Source of the DNA: JAVJST01 sp965229715
GTDB lineage: Bacteria; Pseudomonadota; Alphaproteobacteria; Rhodospirillales; Casp-alpha2
Assembly (NCBI GenBank): GCA_965229715.1
Contig: CBDDJL010000004.1
Location: 1 to 64,000, forward strand
Direction of reading: 5' to 3'
Length of the DNA: 64,000 nt
Part shown: positions 46,049-55,394 of the stretch, in pieces
How the letters are laid out: the number at the start of each line of letters is the position of its first letter
Position numbering within the stretch: position 1 is the first letter of the stretch
The notes under the pieces: generated by a model
Databases searched by the model: none
What the model was told of the DNA's origin: nothing
The model's input: only the letters and a program-made list of their open reading frames with translations
Made by a program: the position numbers and the translations under genes

Positions 46049-46819
46049 GTGGCCAAACTCGAGGTTCACCAGATTCCGGTTCTCAACGACAACTACGTCT
46101 ACGTCGCTCACGAGGCCGACAGCGACGTCACGGCCGTAATCGACCCGGCGGTTGTCGACCCCGTGCTTGCGGCGGCCGATGCCAAGAGCTGGCGCATCAC
46201 GCATATTCTCAATACCCATCATCACAACGATCACACGGGCGGCAATCTGGAAATCAAATCGGCAACCGGCTGCACCATTGTCGGCCCGCGCGCCGACCGC
46301 GACCGCATTCCCGGAATCGATATCGAAGTCGGTGACGGCGACACCTATACCCTGGGCGTTGCCGATGCGAAGGTCTTCGACGTACCAGGCCACACGCGCG
46401 GGCACATCGCCTACTGGTTTGCCGGATCGGACACCCTGTTCTGCGGCGATACGCTGTTCGCCATGGGTTGCGGCCGTCTGTTCGAGGGCACGCCGCAACA
46501 GATGTGGACGTCGCTGTCGAAACTGCTGGCATTGCCCGACGACACCCGAGTCTATTGCGCCCACGAATACACCCAGGCCAACGGCCGTTTTGCGCTGTCC
46601 GTGGAACCTGACAACAAGGCGCTCGTCGAGCGCATGGCCGATGTCGACGCGGCGCGGGACCGGGGCGAGCCGACGGTGCCGTCGACCATGGCGCTGGAAC
46701 GGGCGACAAACCCTTTTTTGAGACCCGACAGCGAGAACCTGCAGCGCACGATCGGCCTGCAAGGTCACGATATCGTTGACGTTTTTGCCGAAACGCGACG
46801 TCTCAAGGATAACTTTTAG
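46049..46819 (+). CDS. gloB: Hydroxyacylglutathione hydrolase (glyoxalase II)
   Basis: GloB hydrolyses S-lactoylglutathione to lactate and glutathione, completing methylglyoxal removal. The 256-residue metallo-beta-lactamase fold has the full metal motif THHHNDHTGG in ILNTHHHNDHTGG (about 54-66), FDVPGHTRGHIAYWF, LFCGDTLFAMGCGRLFEG and the C-terminal CAHEYTQANGRFA. The start is GTG 46049 with GGAGA upstream. Its 3' end overlaps the convergent MFS gene by 4 bases. Confidence 0.95.
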   Translation: MAKLEVHQIPVLNDNYVYVAHEADSDVTAVIDPAVVDPVLAAADAKSWRITHILNTHHHNDHTGGNLEIKSATGCTIVGPRADRDRIPGIDIEVGDGDTYTLGVADAKVFDVPGHTRGHIAYWFAGSDTLFCGDTLFAMGCGRLFEGTPQQMWTSLSKLLALPDDTRVYCAHEYTQANGRFALSVEPDNKALVERMADVDAARDRGEPTVPSTMALERATNPFLRPDSENLQRTIGLQGHDIVDVFAETRRLKDNF

Positions 46820-48021
46820 AGCGCATCGCCGGCGGCGCGATGGCGCCGTTGCACGGTTCGAACCGCCATAACCAACAGGAACAGGGCCGCGACCACGAAA
46901 GCGACGGCCATGAAACCGTGTGGATTCCACGCATCCATTGCCATACCCGCAAGCGGCGGACCGGAAATATTGGAAAGCGTGTAGACGAGCACGATTGCAC
47001 CGTTCGCTGCCGCGAGTGCGGTCCCGGTACAGCGATGCCCGATGTCGATCAGCGCCAGGGTGTAGAGCGCCCACGCCGTGCCGCCCCAGACGAACAGCAC
47101 CATGCCCAAAAGCACGGGTGTCCCGGTCGTCAGATAGGCGCCGACCGGTCCCGCAATGCAGGCAAGGCCGCATATCGCCATGACCCGCCGCGCCCCGAAC
47201 CGATCGGCGAGCCAGCCGATCGGCAATTGAAGAGCGATGTTGCCGGCGATGAAGACCGTGAGCAGCGTTAGCGCGTAGGCAGGCTCGAGCCCGATCCGCA
47301 TGCCCCAGATCGGCAAAAACGCGAAGAACGCGGTGTCCACGGTTGCCGATACGAAAACCCCGGCATAAACCGTCGGCATGGCGAATATTACGCGCCACAC
47401 GCGCTGGCGCGTTTCGAGCTCGAACCGCGGCGAGTATCGCCGCACCATGAGGATCGGTACGATTGCCAGCAGATTGAGGACCATGAACGTCATCGGCGGC
47501 ACGATGCCCTCGGTACCGATGAAACCGAGCACCAAAGGCCCCGATGCGAATCCGGCGGCCATGACGATGGCGTAACCGGCGACGATACGGCCTCGCGACC
47601 GGTTGTCCGCGACCACGTTGATCCAGGTTTCCGTCACCACCCAGGGAATGGCTCCACCCAGTCCGTTGATCAACCGGAGCACGAGCCACGCTCCCGGATC
47701 GTCGAACACCGGCATCAGGGCGATACTGCCGACGGCGATCAGGCTGCCGAGAATCTTGGCGTCGGCAAGACTCAGCCGCGCAACGATTCTGGCGACGAAC
47801 GGCGCCATGATCATCACGCCGACAGGATTGGCGGCGGCAACGATGCCGATCAGCACCGGATCGACGCTCCGCGCCTCCATGTAGAGCGACATCCACGGCA
47901 TCATGCCGCCGAACGAGACGCTGAACGAAAAGACGTTGGCGAACAGTGCGATCAGCACGATCCGCCGCTGTCCCGGGGTTGCTGAAGGTCCCTTGGTTTC
48001 TGCAGACGCCGTTGGTTCCAT
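46816..48021 (-). CDS. MFS transporter (DHA-type efflux/uptake permease)
   Basis: The 401-residue protein has 12 hydrophobic segments in two halves of six. The motif after helix 2 is present as NPVGVMIMAPFVARIVARLS, with the linker basic residues RLSLADAKILG. The second half contains GWLADRFGARRVMAICG, the matching motif A repeat with a GxxADRxGxxR core. It moves small solutes by proton coupling; the substrate is not identifiable. No adjacent enzyme clearly shares its strand. The basic cytoplasmic tail VRTVQRRHRAAGDAL overlaps gloB. Confidence 0.88.
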   Translation of the reverse strand: MEPTASAETKGPSATPGQRRIVLIALFANVFSFSVSFGGMMPWMSLYMEARSVDPVLIGIVAAANPVGVMIMAPFVARIVARLSLADAKILGSLIAVGSIALMPVFDDPGAWLVLRLINGLGGAIPWVVTETWINVVADNRSRGRIVAGYAIVMAAGFASGPLVLGFIGTEGIVPPMTFMVLNLLAIVPILMVRRYSPRFELETRQRVWRVIFAMPTVYAGVFVSATVDTAFFAFLPIWGMRIGLEPAYALTLLTVFIAGNIALQLPIGWLADRFGARRVMAICGLACIAGPVGAYLTTGTPVLLGMVLFVWGGTAWALYTLALIDIGHRCTGTALAAANGAIVLVYTLSNISGPPLAGMAMDAWNPHGFMAVAFVVAALFLLVMAVRTVQRRHRAAGDAL

Positions 48022-48230
48022 GCATCTGACCTACCCGGAATCGCATTCCGGCGCTATTGCTCTCGATGGGACAGATGGCTGAGCTGTTTACTTTGTCAGG
48101 CGCGCGCATTAGAGCCGGTCATGGTTTGACGGACTCGCATGGGCGATTCATCAAAACGCAAAGCGCTTCCGTCAGAACATGATCTGATCTATCACCGATA
48201 AAACGCTTCTTCCCAGAGGACTGCACCGTC

Positions 48231-49280
<1,050 letters not shown>

Positions 49281-49347
49281 ATCGGATCACATGGCGATGA
49301 ATCGCCCAAGCAATTCAGTCGAAAATCGCCGGCCCAAGCCAAAGGAA

Positions 49348-49375
49348 AACCGCCGCGGACAATGCCGCGGCGGTT
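49348..49375 (-). terminator. Intrinsic terminator after the orphan binding-protein gene
   Basis: On the minus strand AACCGCCGCGG and CCGCGGCGGTT form a perfect 11-bp stem with a 6-base loop, followed by TTTTCCTTT. It lies 28 bases after the stop of the gene at 49403. Being symmetric, it may also stop the threonine aldolase transcript from the other side. Confidence 0.85.
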
Positions 49376-49402
49376 GCATTAAATCCGAATGATCGATCGG
49401 TC

Positions 49403-50548
49403 TTAGAGACCGGCCTTCACTTCATCGAACATTTCGGTGAGCTTGGCGTTGATGTCGTCTGGCACGTCCTGGAAGAACACGCCGGCCTGCATCATCTTAC
49501 CGGGCTCGGAAAGGTTGACGGCTGCAAGGCGTTCCGGATCGGCCAATTCGAAGGCCCTCTTGTTGCCGTGACCGTAGCCCCATTCCTCGAAGATGTACTT
49601 GCCGACTTCCGGCGACATCATCTCGTTGACCGCGTCGTACATGGCATCGCGATCGCCACCGCCGTGTTCGTCGTTGATCGCGGTCAGACCGCAGACCCAG
49701 AACAGGATGCCTTCCTTCGGCGTCATATACTCGACGGGCAAGCCCTGGTCGCGAAGACGCACCGGCGCCTCGTTCCAGGAGTACGCCGCGACCAGCTCGC
49801 CGGAAGCCAGACCCTGCTCCGCGGTCGTCTGATCGTCCCAGTAGTAACGCAGATGCGGCCGCTGTTCGGAGATCTTTTCGCGGATCGCCGCGATCTGGGC
49901 ATCGGTCGGTTTGAACAGGCTTTCGCGCGGATGGCCGAGAACCATACCGGCGACCGCCGCCTGACCGGCTGCTGAATTATATGTCGCAAGACGGCCGGAG
50001 TACTTCGGATCGAATAGAATTTCCCAAGAATGGTTGTCGACGTATTCCGGCGCCAGATCGGTGCGGAAGGCGACCGACGAGTTACCCCAGTCGAACGGTG
50101 CGAACAGAACGTCGCCGTTGGAATCGTACTGCTGGTCGAGGTTGGAAACCTCCGGCCACAGATCGTCCCAATGCTCGAGGCGCGACTTGTCCATTCCCAT
50201 GGTAATGCCGGCGCGGACCCAGCGCGGAAACGTATCGGAGCACGGATGGCCGAACGTCGGCGTGAAGCCGGCGCGAATCTTGGCGAGGCCTTCGTCTTCG
50301 CTGGCGAAGAACGAGAACTCGGGGAGCTCGCCGTGCTGAGCCTCGTAATTCTGGAAGAAGGTCGGATCGTCGTAACCGCCCCATGTGAAGTAGTTGACCT
50401 TGCCGGCTGCTTTCGCCGCGTTCGGAACGAGCGGCATCGTGACGGCCGCAAGACCAACACCTGCAAGGGCCTTGTTGAAGCTGCGGCGATCGTAGACGCC
50501 GTCGATCAGCTTGTTTTTCAGATCCCTGGCTTTCGTATTGCGTTTCAT
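49403..50548 (-). CDS. Periplasmic binding protein of a PotD-like ABC system (orphan)
   Basis: The 381-residue protein has a Tat-type signal with RRSFNKALAGVGL (about 22-34) and a cleavage region near NAAKAAG. The binding fold has the YFTWGGYDD opening, a GHPCSDTFPRW segment (about 102-112), WNEAPVRLRDQG and a closing EEWGYGHGNKRAF. It is a paralogue of the binding protein at 54140 with the same HPC motif. No permease or ATPase gene accompanies it; it may serve the transporter at 55395-58326, or a distant one. It has its own promoter and terminator. Confidence 0.9.
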   Translation of the reverse strand: MKRNTKARDLKNKLIDGVYDRRSFNKALAGVGLAAVTMPLVPNAAKAAGKVNYFTWGGYDDPTFFQNYEAQHGELPEFSFFASEDEGLAKIRAGFTPTFGHPCSDTFPRWVRAGITMGMDKSRLEHWDDLWPEVSNLDQQYDSNGDVLFAPFDWGNSSVAFRTDLAPEYVDNHSWEILFDPKYSGRLATYNSAAGQAAVAGMVLGHPRESLFKPTDAQIAAIREKISEQRPHLRYYWDDQTTAEQGLASGELVAAYSWNEAPVRLRDQGLPVEYMTPKEGILFWVCGLTAINDEHGGGDRDAMYDAVNEMMSPEVGKYIFEEWGYGHGNKRAFELADPERLAAVNLSEPGKMMQAGVFFQDVPDDINAKLTEMFDEVKAGL

Positions 50549-50592
50549 GTCGTCTCCCTGGACTTACCTGTTAAGGTTTGGTGGTTCTCTAT

Positions 50593-50647
50593 GCATAGCG
50601 CAACGCACGCTGGCGACAGGATAAACGGGTCGTATGCGCTATGCCAA
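50593..50647 (-). promoter_or_regulatory. Predicted promoter of the orphan binding-protein gene bracketed by a 10-bp inverted repeat
   Basis: On the minus strand TTGGCA (50647-50642) and TATCCT (50623-50618) lie 18 bases apart. A perfect inverted repeat, GCATAGCGCA (50593-50602) and TGCGCTATGC (50635-50644), has one arm overlapping the -35 box and the other downstream of the expected start near 50611. This is the geometry of a repressor site pair. AGGGAGA precedes the ATG. The rest of the 218-base gap has no other clear feature. Confidence 0.55.
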
Positions 50648-50766
50648 GTGCCTGTTAAAAAAGGCAACTGACACGTTTGTGTCCCGAACTATCCCATGCC
50701 TACAAGCGTCCCACTGCGTCGACGGTTACGGCTATATCTAAAATGAGGTAATATTGCGGCAATCAC

Positions 50767-51567
50767 CTACTCGCCTGTCCACACGGGATCGCGTTTTTCG
50801 ATAAAGGCGTCGATCCCCTCCTCCGCATCCCGCGCCATCATGTTGCGGACCATAACGTCACTGGCGTAGGCATAGGCATCGGCGACTCCGTGCTCGAGTT
50901 GGCGATAGAACGCTTCCTTGCCGATGGCCAGGGTAAGCGGCGATTTATCGGCAATCTGGCGCGTCAATTCGGCAACGGCGCCATCGAGTTCGTCGGGTGC
51001 GACGACACGATTGACGAGACCTATTTCGTGAGCCCGTTCGGCTGAAATCATGTCGCCGGTCAGCAACATTTCCATGGCATGCTTGCGCGCGACGTTGCGC
51101 GACAGCGCCACCATGGGCGTCGAACAGAACAAGCCGATGTTGACGCCGGGCGTCGCAAACCGTGCTTCGCTCGAGGCAACGGCCAGATCGCAGGTCGCGA
51201 CCAACTGGCAGCCTGCCGCCGTGGCAATGCCGTGTACACGCGCGATCACCGGCTGGCGCAGCGTCATGATCCTGAGCATCAGGTCGGAACATTGCTTGAA
51301 CAGGGCCTCATAGAAATCCTTGCCCGGATTGGCGCGGACCTCCTTCAGGTCGTGGCCGGCGCAAAACCCCGGACCGTTACCGGCCAGTACGACGGCGCGT
51401 ACCGTCGTGTCGCTGTGAATGGCGTCGAACGCATCTTGCAACGCCGATATCAGATCGACCGAGAGCGCGTTGCGCTGGCGCGGTCGGTTCATGGTCAGCG
51501 TGACGATGCCGTCCGCGTCTTCTCGCAAGAGCACGGCTTCGTCATTGATTGTTGCATCATCAGGCAT
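50767..51567 (-). CDS. Enoyl-CoA hydratase/isomerase family protein
   Basis: The 266-residue crotonase-fold protein has the oxyanion-hole segments AVVLAGNGPGFCAGHDLKE (about 59-77) and IATAAGCQLVATCDLAVASS (about 117-136). The acid position for hydration is occupied differently from classical ECH (NIGLFCSTPMVALSRNV), so hydratase activity should not be assumed; isomerase or hydrolase are options. It overlaps the upstream TauD-type gene by 8 bases, so both belong to one transcript. It might process an acyl-CoA from the same compound the dioxygenase attacks. Confidence 0.88.
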   Translation of the reverse strand: MPDDATINDEAVLLREDADGIVTLTMNRPRQRNALSVDLISALQDAFDAIHSDTTVRAVVLAGNGPGFCAGHDLKEVRANPGKDFYEALFKQCSDLMLRIMTLRQPVIARVHGIATAAGCQLVATCDLAVASSEARFATPGVNIGLFCSTPMVALSRNVARKHAMEMLLTGDMISAERAHEIGLVNRVVAPDELDGAVAELTRQIADKSPLTLAIGKEAFYRQLEHGVADAYAYASDVMVRNMMARDAEEGIDAFIEKRDPVWTGE

Positions 51568-52399
51568 GGCCAGCCTCCCCTGCCGCGTTCAACGGAACGC
51601 CCTCGATGGTAATCCGGTGCAGCAGGCGGGCTGCGCCGTTGTAATCGTTGACGGCGTAATGCTGCACCAGCCGGTTGTCCCAGATCGCCATCGAACCCGT
51701 CTGCCAGCGGAAGCGGCAGCAGTATTCCGCGCGGGTGCAGGCTTCGTAGAGGTATTCCAACAACGGGCGCGACTCCTCCTCCGTCCAACCGTCGAAACGG
51801 ATGGTAAAGTCGCCGTTGACGTAAACCGCCGGCCGGCCCGTTACAGGGTGCGCGATGATCACGGGGTGCAGACTGTCGACACCAACGTTTTCATCGGAAA
51901 CACGTCCCTCCGAATCCTTTTCGTCCGAAAAGACAGAGTCCGAATGCCACGCCGAAAGCCGATGTAGCGTGTTCTTGAGGCCAGGCGAAAAGCTCTCGTA
52001 GGCGGCCGTCATCGACGCGAACATGGTATCGCCGCCGGCTTCGGGGATTTCGCGCCCGTAAACGATGGAACACATGGCCGGCGCCGGGTCGTACGAATGA
52101 TCGGTATGCCACGAACCGCCGATGTTGGTCGTCTGGTGGGGGTCTTTGCGAACTTCGGCGATCTTCGGATAGCCGTCGACGGCCTCGAAGAACCGGTTGA
52201 CGTCGATCTCTCCCCAGCGCTCGGCGAAGGCGATGTGCTGATCGGGCGTCAGGGACTGGTCGCGGAAGAAGATCACGCCGTTCTCAAAGAGAGCGCCACG
52301 AATGTCTTCCAACATGTCGTCGGAAATCTGCGCCAGGTCGACACCCGAAATTTCGGCCCCGACCACCGGCGACAGCCTGTCGATTTGCAATTCGGCCAT
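51560..52399 (-). CDS. TauD/TfdA-family 2-oxoglutarate-dependent dioxygenase
   Basis: The 279-residue enzyme has the iron facial triad HTDH in GGSWHTDHSYDP (about 98-101, with D100) and the distal His in WDNRLVQHYAVNDY (about 254), followed by the 2-oxoglutarate Arg in RLLHRITIEG. The family hydroxylates taurine, sulfonates, phenoxyacids or N-methyl compounds. Its substrate cannot be told. It lies 123 bases after the amine oxidase stop side, on the same strand, and runs into the crotonase gene. An imperfect TCTAA/TTAGA dyad is found upstream. Confidence 0.9.
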   Translation of the reverse strand: MAELQIDRLSPVVGAEISGVDLAQISDDMLEDIRGALFENGVIFFRDQSLTPDQHIAFAERWGEIDVNRFFEAVDGYPKIAEVRKDPHQTTNIGGSWHTDHSYDPAPAMCSIVYGREIPEAGGDTMFASMTAAYESFSPGLKNTLHRLSAWHSDSVFSDEKDSEGRVSDENVGVDSLHPVIIAHPVTGRPAVYVNGDFTIRFDGWTEEESRPLLEYLYEACTRAEYCCRFRWQTGSMAIWDNRLVQHYAVNDYNGAARLLHRITIEGVPLNAAGEAGHA

Positions 52400-52522
52400 G
52401 GCATCCTTTCCTCACCGGTGACGCCGGACCCATCCTAAGGCAACGAAGCACCCAGGATCAAAATCTAATGAACGTTTAGACCAACTGAAAAACCGGGCCA
52501 AAACCGGGAAATTCAATCCGGG

Positions 52523-53860
52523 TCAAATGACGGCGGCGACGTCGCGGGCGACGGCATCGCCACTGAGATACGCCCCGCCACAGAGAGCGACGTAAGGCAC
52601 GGCGACAGCCTCGCCGGCGAAGAAAACGCGATCGCCGAGCGGCCGGGCAAGCGAGGCGCGTGCGTCGAAATGGCCGGGCGCGGCCGCGGCGTACGCCCCG
52701 AGCGTCAGCGGATTGTTTGCCCATCCGGTGAAGGTTCCCCTGACAAAGTGGTCTCTTGCCTTGCTGCCGAACATTTTTTCGACCTCGCCCAAGGCAAAAT
52801 CGATGGCGGCTTCCTCGCCCGCAGCGGACAGCTCCCAACCGAACGCGCCGCCGACGAACCCGATCATCAGATCGAAGCCGAACGGGAACGTCAAAAAATA
52901 GCAGGCTTCGGCCGGCATCTCCGGCGGCACCCAGTAAGACAGCCATTTACTTGAGCCGAGACCAAACCGTTCGCCATCGAACTGCAGGGCAACCTTGGCG
53001 AGCAACCCCATCGGCAGATGACCGATGGCATCCTGCTTCCAATCGGGCAGTTCGGGCACGAAGCGAATGGCCCCGGCGCGAAGGACGCCGGTCGAAACGG
53101 TAACGACACAGGCCTTGGCACGAATCGTTCCGGCATCGGTCTCGACGGCGACGCCTTCGCCGCTCCAGTCGATACGGCGAGCCGCCGCGTTGAGCTTAAG
53201 GGGTAGCTCGTGCGCAGTCCGCGCGATCAGCGCACCGAGGCCTTCCTTGACCATGAAATAGGCCTCGGCATCGGCCGATTGCCAGTAATCCATGGTCGAG
53301 AGATCATCGAAATCGACGCCCCAGTCCATCGGTCCGATCCATGTCTGCGGGACGCCATCGAACTTCAGAGGCTTCGGGATTACCGACGAAGCGGCGACAT
53401 CTTTACCCTCGCGGCCGGCCCTGTTGAACGCGCCGGTGATTCTACCCCAAGCACGATCGTACTGGCCCTGTTCGCTCGCCGTCGCGGGCCGATCGCCGAC
53501 ATAGAAGGCCTCGGCGGCGCCGTTGTGATTGTAGAGCGTAAAGTCCCAGTCCCGGGCTGCGCCGATCAGCGGCAAATCGGAAGGCCCCATAAGCCATGAG
53601 CATCCGTGATCGAACGGCACGCCGAATGTGTTGCTTTCCGTATAGGCGCGGCCGCCGACGCGATCCGCCGCCTCGACGATCACCACCGATTTGCCCTCAT
53701 CGACCAGTCTGCGGGCGGCAGCAAGCCCGGCGGTCCCTGCGCCAATGACGACCACATCCGGATCGGACGGCAACGCTCGCGCCCATGCGGGTAACGTCGC
53801 CGTGGCGGCCAAGCCGGACAAGACCAAACGTCGCGTTACTGCGCGAGGCGCCAGCTTCAT
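52523..53860 (-). CDS. Flavin amine oxidase with Tat signal
   Basis: The 445-residue flavoprotein has a twin-arginine-type leader (VTRRLVLSGLAATATLPAWA, about 8-27). The FAD motif VVVIGAGTAGLAAARRLV and GGRAYTESNTFGVPFDHG follow, and the C-terminal FAD site is VFFAGEAVAVPYVALCGGAY. This is the monoamine/polyamine oxidase fold, so it probably oxidises amines outside the cytoplasm. It is divergent from the PotD-type transporter across the operator-bearing 280-base gap. ATG 53860 is chosen since upstream codons to 53932 add no signal. Confidence 0.87.
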   Translation of the reverse strand: MKLAPRAVTRRLVLSGLAATATLPAWARALPSDPDVVVIGAGTAGLAAARRLVDEGKSVVIVEAADRVGGRAYTESNTFGVPFDHGCSWLMGPSDLPLIGAARDWDFTLYNHNGAAEAFYVGDRPATASEQGQYDRAWGRITGAFNRAGREGKDVAASSVIPKPLKFDGVPQTWIGPMDWGVDFDDLSTMDYWQSADAEAYFMVKEGLGALIARTAHELPLKLNAAARRIDWSGEGVAVETDAGTIRAKACVVTVSTGVLRAGAIRFVPELPDWKQDAIGHLPMGLLAKVALQFDGERFGLGSSKWLSYWVPPEMPAEACYFLTFPFGFDLMIGFVGGAFGWELSAAGEEAAIDFALGEVEKMFGSKARDHFVRGTFTGWANNPLTLGAYAAAAPGHFDARASLARPLGDRVFFAGEAVAVPYVALCGGAYLSGDAVARDVAAVI

Positions 53861-53933
53861 GACGTGTCCATCTCGACAAATGTAATCGTCAGCATGCAGT
53901 TCATTAAATACATGTTCCAGAGCCTGCGCCAAA

Positions 53934-53981
53934 TGTCGAGATAAATTTTGACTGATTGTTCAATCAATTTTTATCTCGACA
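53934..53981. promoter_or_regulatory. 48-bp near-perfect palindrome containing operator copy B
   Basis: The palindrome is centred at 53957/53958 with 19 of 24 pairs matched. The outer 12 bases (TGTCGAGATAAA and TTTATCTCGACA) pair perfectly, and the core is operator TTGACTGATTGTTCAATCAA (53948-53967). It lies between the divergent amine oxidase (start 53860) and transporter (start 54140) genes. Confidence 0.75.
53948..53967 (+). promoter_or_regulatory. BetI-like operator, copy B
   Basis: TTGACTGATTGTTCAATCAA is the closest of the three copies to the BetI pattern I recall, TTGAyTGA...TTCAATCAA. The inner TGATTG and CAATCA arms pair perfectly. A related dyad, TGATTGATCAGTCA, follows at 53994-54007, about 43 bases centre to centre, which would place two sites on the same DNA face (four turns). 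Confidence 0.65.
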
Positions 53982-53993
53982 CAATGCGCAATT

Positions 53994-54007
53994 TGATTGA
54001 TCAGTCA
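53994..54007. promoter_or_regulatory. Secondary BetI-like dyad beside copy B
   Basis: TGATTGATCAGTCA is a palindrome with one mismatched pair and shares TGAyTGA/TCArTCA half-sites with the main operator. It lies 26 bases after copy B and 132 bases before the transporter ATG. It may be a second repressor site. The following 130 bases of leader hold no other clear element. Confidence 0.45.
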
Positions 54008-54139
54008 GAAAATATCGTGCTCAAATCATTATCAGGGATTTGTCCGGTCGACATGCCAGCGCTCACCAAGAAGCACGCGACCGGCCCGCATGCCAACGAC
54101 CCACACAGGACCCAATCGAGAGTAAGGGAGAACTCACAG

Positions 54140-55258
54140 ATGGATATCAAGGACACCATCAAGCGGATCAAGAACAACGACATCAGCCGCCGCGACTTCA
54201 ACAAGGCGCTCGCCGCCGTCGGCCTTACGACGGCCATGGTTCCGATGGCCCCGGGAAAGGGCCGCGCCGATGAAGGCGAGGCGATTTACTACACCTGGTC
54301 GGGCTACGATATCCCCGAGTGCTGGCAGGCCTACGTCGACACCCATGGCAATCCGCCGGATACGCCGATTTTCGGCGACGCCGAAGAATCGTTCGTCAAG
54401 GTCCGCGCCGGTTTCGTCGTCGACGTCATGCACCCATGCAGCAATAACGTGCCGCGCTGGCGCAGCGCCGGCATCCTCCAGCCGATCGATACGTCCCGGT
54501 TGTCGAACTGGGGCGACGTCGTGCCGGCCTTGAAGAGCGTCAAGGGCACCGTGATCAACGGCGAACACTGGTTCGTTCCCTTCGAGTGGGGACAAACATC
54601 GGTGACCTACAGAACCGACCTGTTCGACCTCAACGGCGAGGAAGAATCCTGGGGCATGCTGTGGGATGAGCGTTACGCCGGACGGCTCTCGATCATCGAC
54701 GCAGCGGAAGACTCGTGGTGGTGCGCCGCTATCTATGCCGGCATCAATCTCGACAACCCGAGTGACGCCGAACGCGCCAAGGTGCTCGAGCTGTTGAAAC
54801 AGCAGCAGGAACTTTTGTTGTTCCGCCAGAGCGACATGACGACCGTGGCGCAGGCTCTGGCCTCCGGCGAGGTCGTTGCCGCGATGACCTGGAACGAGAC
54901 GGCGCTGACGCTTTCCAGCCAGGATGTTCCCGTCAAGTTCGCGAACGTCAAGGAAGGTGCGCTGACCTGGGTCTGCGGCATGGTGCTGACAGCCGATGCG
55001 CCGCACTATGACAAGGCGCACGACTTGATCGATGCCCTGATCTCTCCGGAAACCGGCCAGTTCATCATTCAGGACTACGCCTACGGTCATGCCAATTCGA
55101 TCGCCTTCAACGCCGTCAGCGACGCGGACCTTCATGCCCGCGGCCTGGCTCGCGATCCGATGGACGTGCTTCAAGCCGGTCATTTCCTCGAGGCGCAGTC
55201 CGAAGAAATGGAGCAGAAAATCAATCGGGATTGGGCCGAACTGATCTCGTCGATCTGA
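54140..55258 (+). CDS. Periplasmic binding protein, PotD-like, of the complete ABC transporter
   Basis: The 372-residue protein has a Tat signal (ISRRDFNKALAAVGLTT, about 16-32). The body has YYTWSGYDIPECW, the VMHPCSNNVPRWR segment (Cys conserved with the paralogue at 49403), a WNETALTLSSQD strand and a DYAYGHANSIAFN finish. PotD-family proteins bind linear polyamines through Asp/Glu and Trp residues; HPC is not part of the classical PotD motif, so another amine may be bound. Start ATG 54140 has AAGGGAG upstream; an open frame back to 53948 crosses the operator and is rejected. Confidence 0.9.
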   Translation: MDIKDTIKRIKNNDISRRDFNKALAAVGLTTAMVPMAPGKGRADEGEAIYYTWSGYDIPECWQAYVDTHGNPPDTPIFGDAEESFVKVRAGFVVDVMHPCSNNVPRWRSAGILQPIDTSRLSNWGDVVPALKSVKGTVINGEHWFVPFEWGQTSVTYRTDLFDLNGEEESWGMLWDERYAGRLSIIDAAEDSWWCAAIYAGINLDNPSDAERAKVLELLKQQQELLLFRQSDMTTVAQALASGEVVAAMTWNETALTLSSQDVPVKFANVKEGALTWVCGMVLTADAPHYDKAHDLIDALISPETGQFIIQDYAYGHANSIAFNAVSDADLHARGLARDPMDVLQAGHFLEAQSEEMEQKINRDWAELISSI

Positions 55259-55394
55259 GGCCAGCCGTTTTCCCTGACCGCGACACGGGCGGTTCGGAAT
55301 CGATCTTCACGTCACATCGATATCCGGGCCGCCCGCGGCGAAAACACCACATCCCGGAACCGGGCAACCAATCCCAGAGCGATTGCGACAACCG

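Noticed and set aside
46004..48109. 701-codon minus-strand open frame across gloB and the MFS gene
   Set aside because: Translation is Arg-rich without any domain, and the frame is antisense to gloB with its intact active site; a GC-bias shadow.
53948..54139. 64-codon N-terminal extension of the PotD-like protein
   Set aside because: It begins within the operator palindrome; ATG 54140 has a ribosome site and gives a proper Tat signal.
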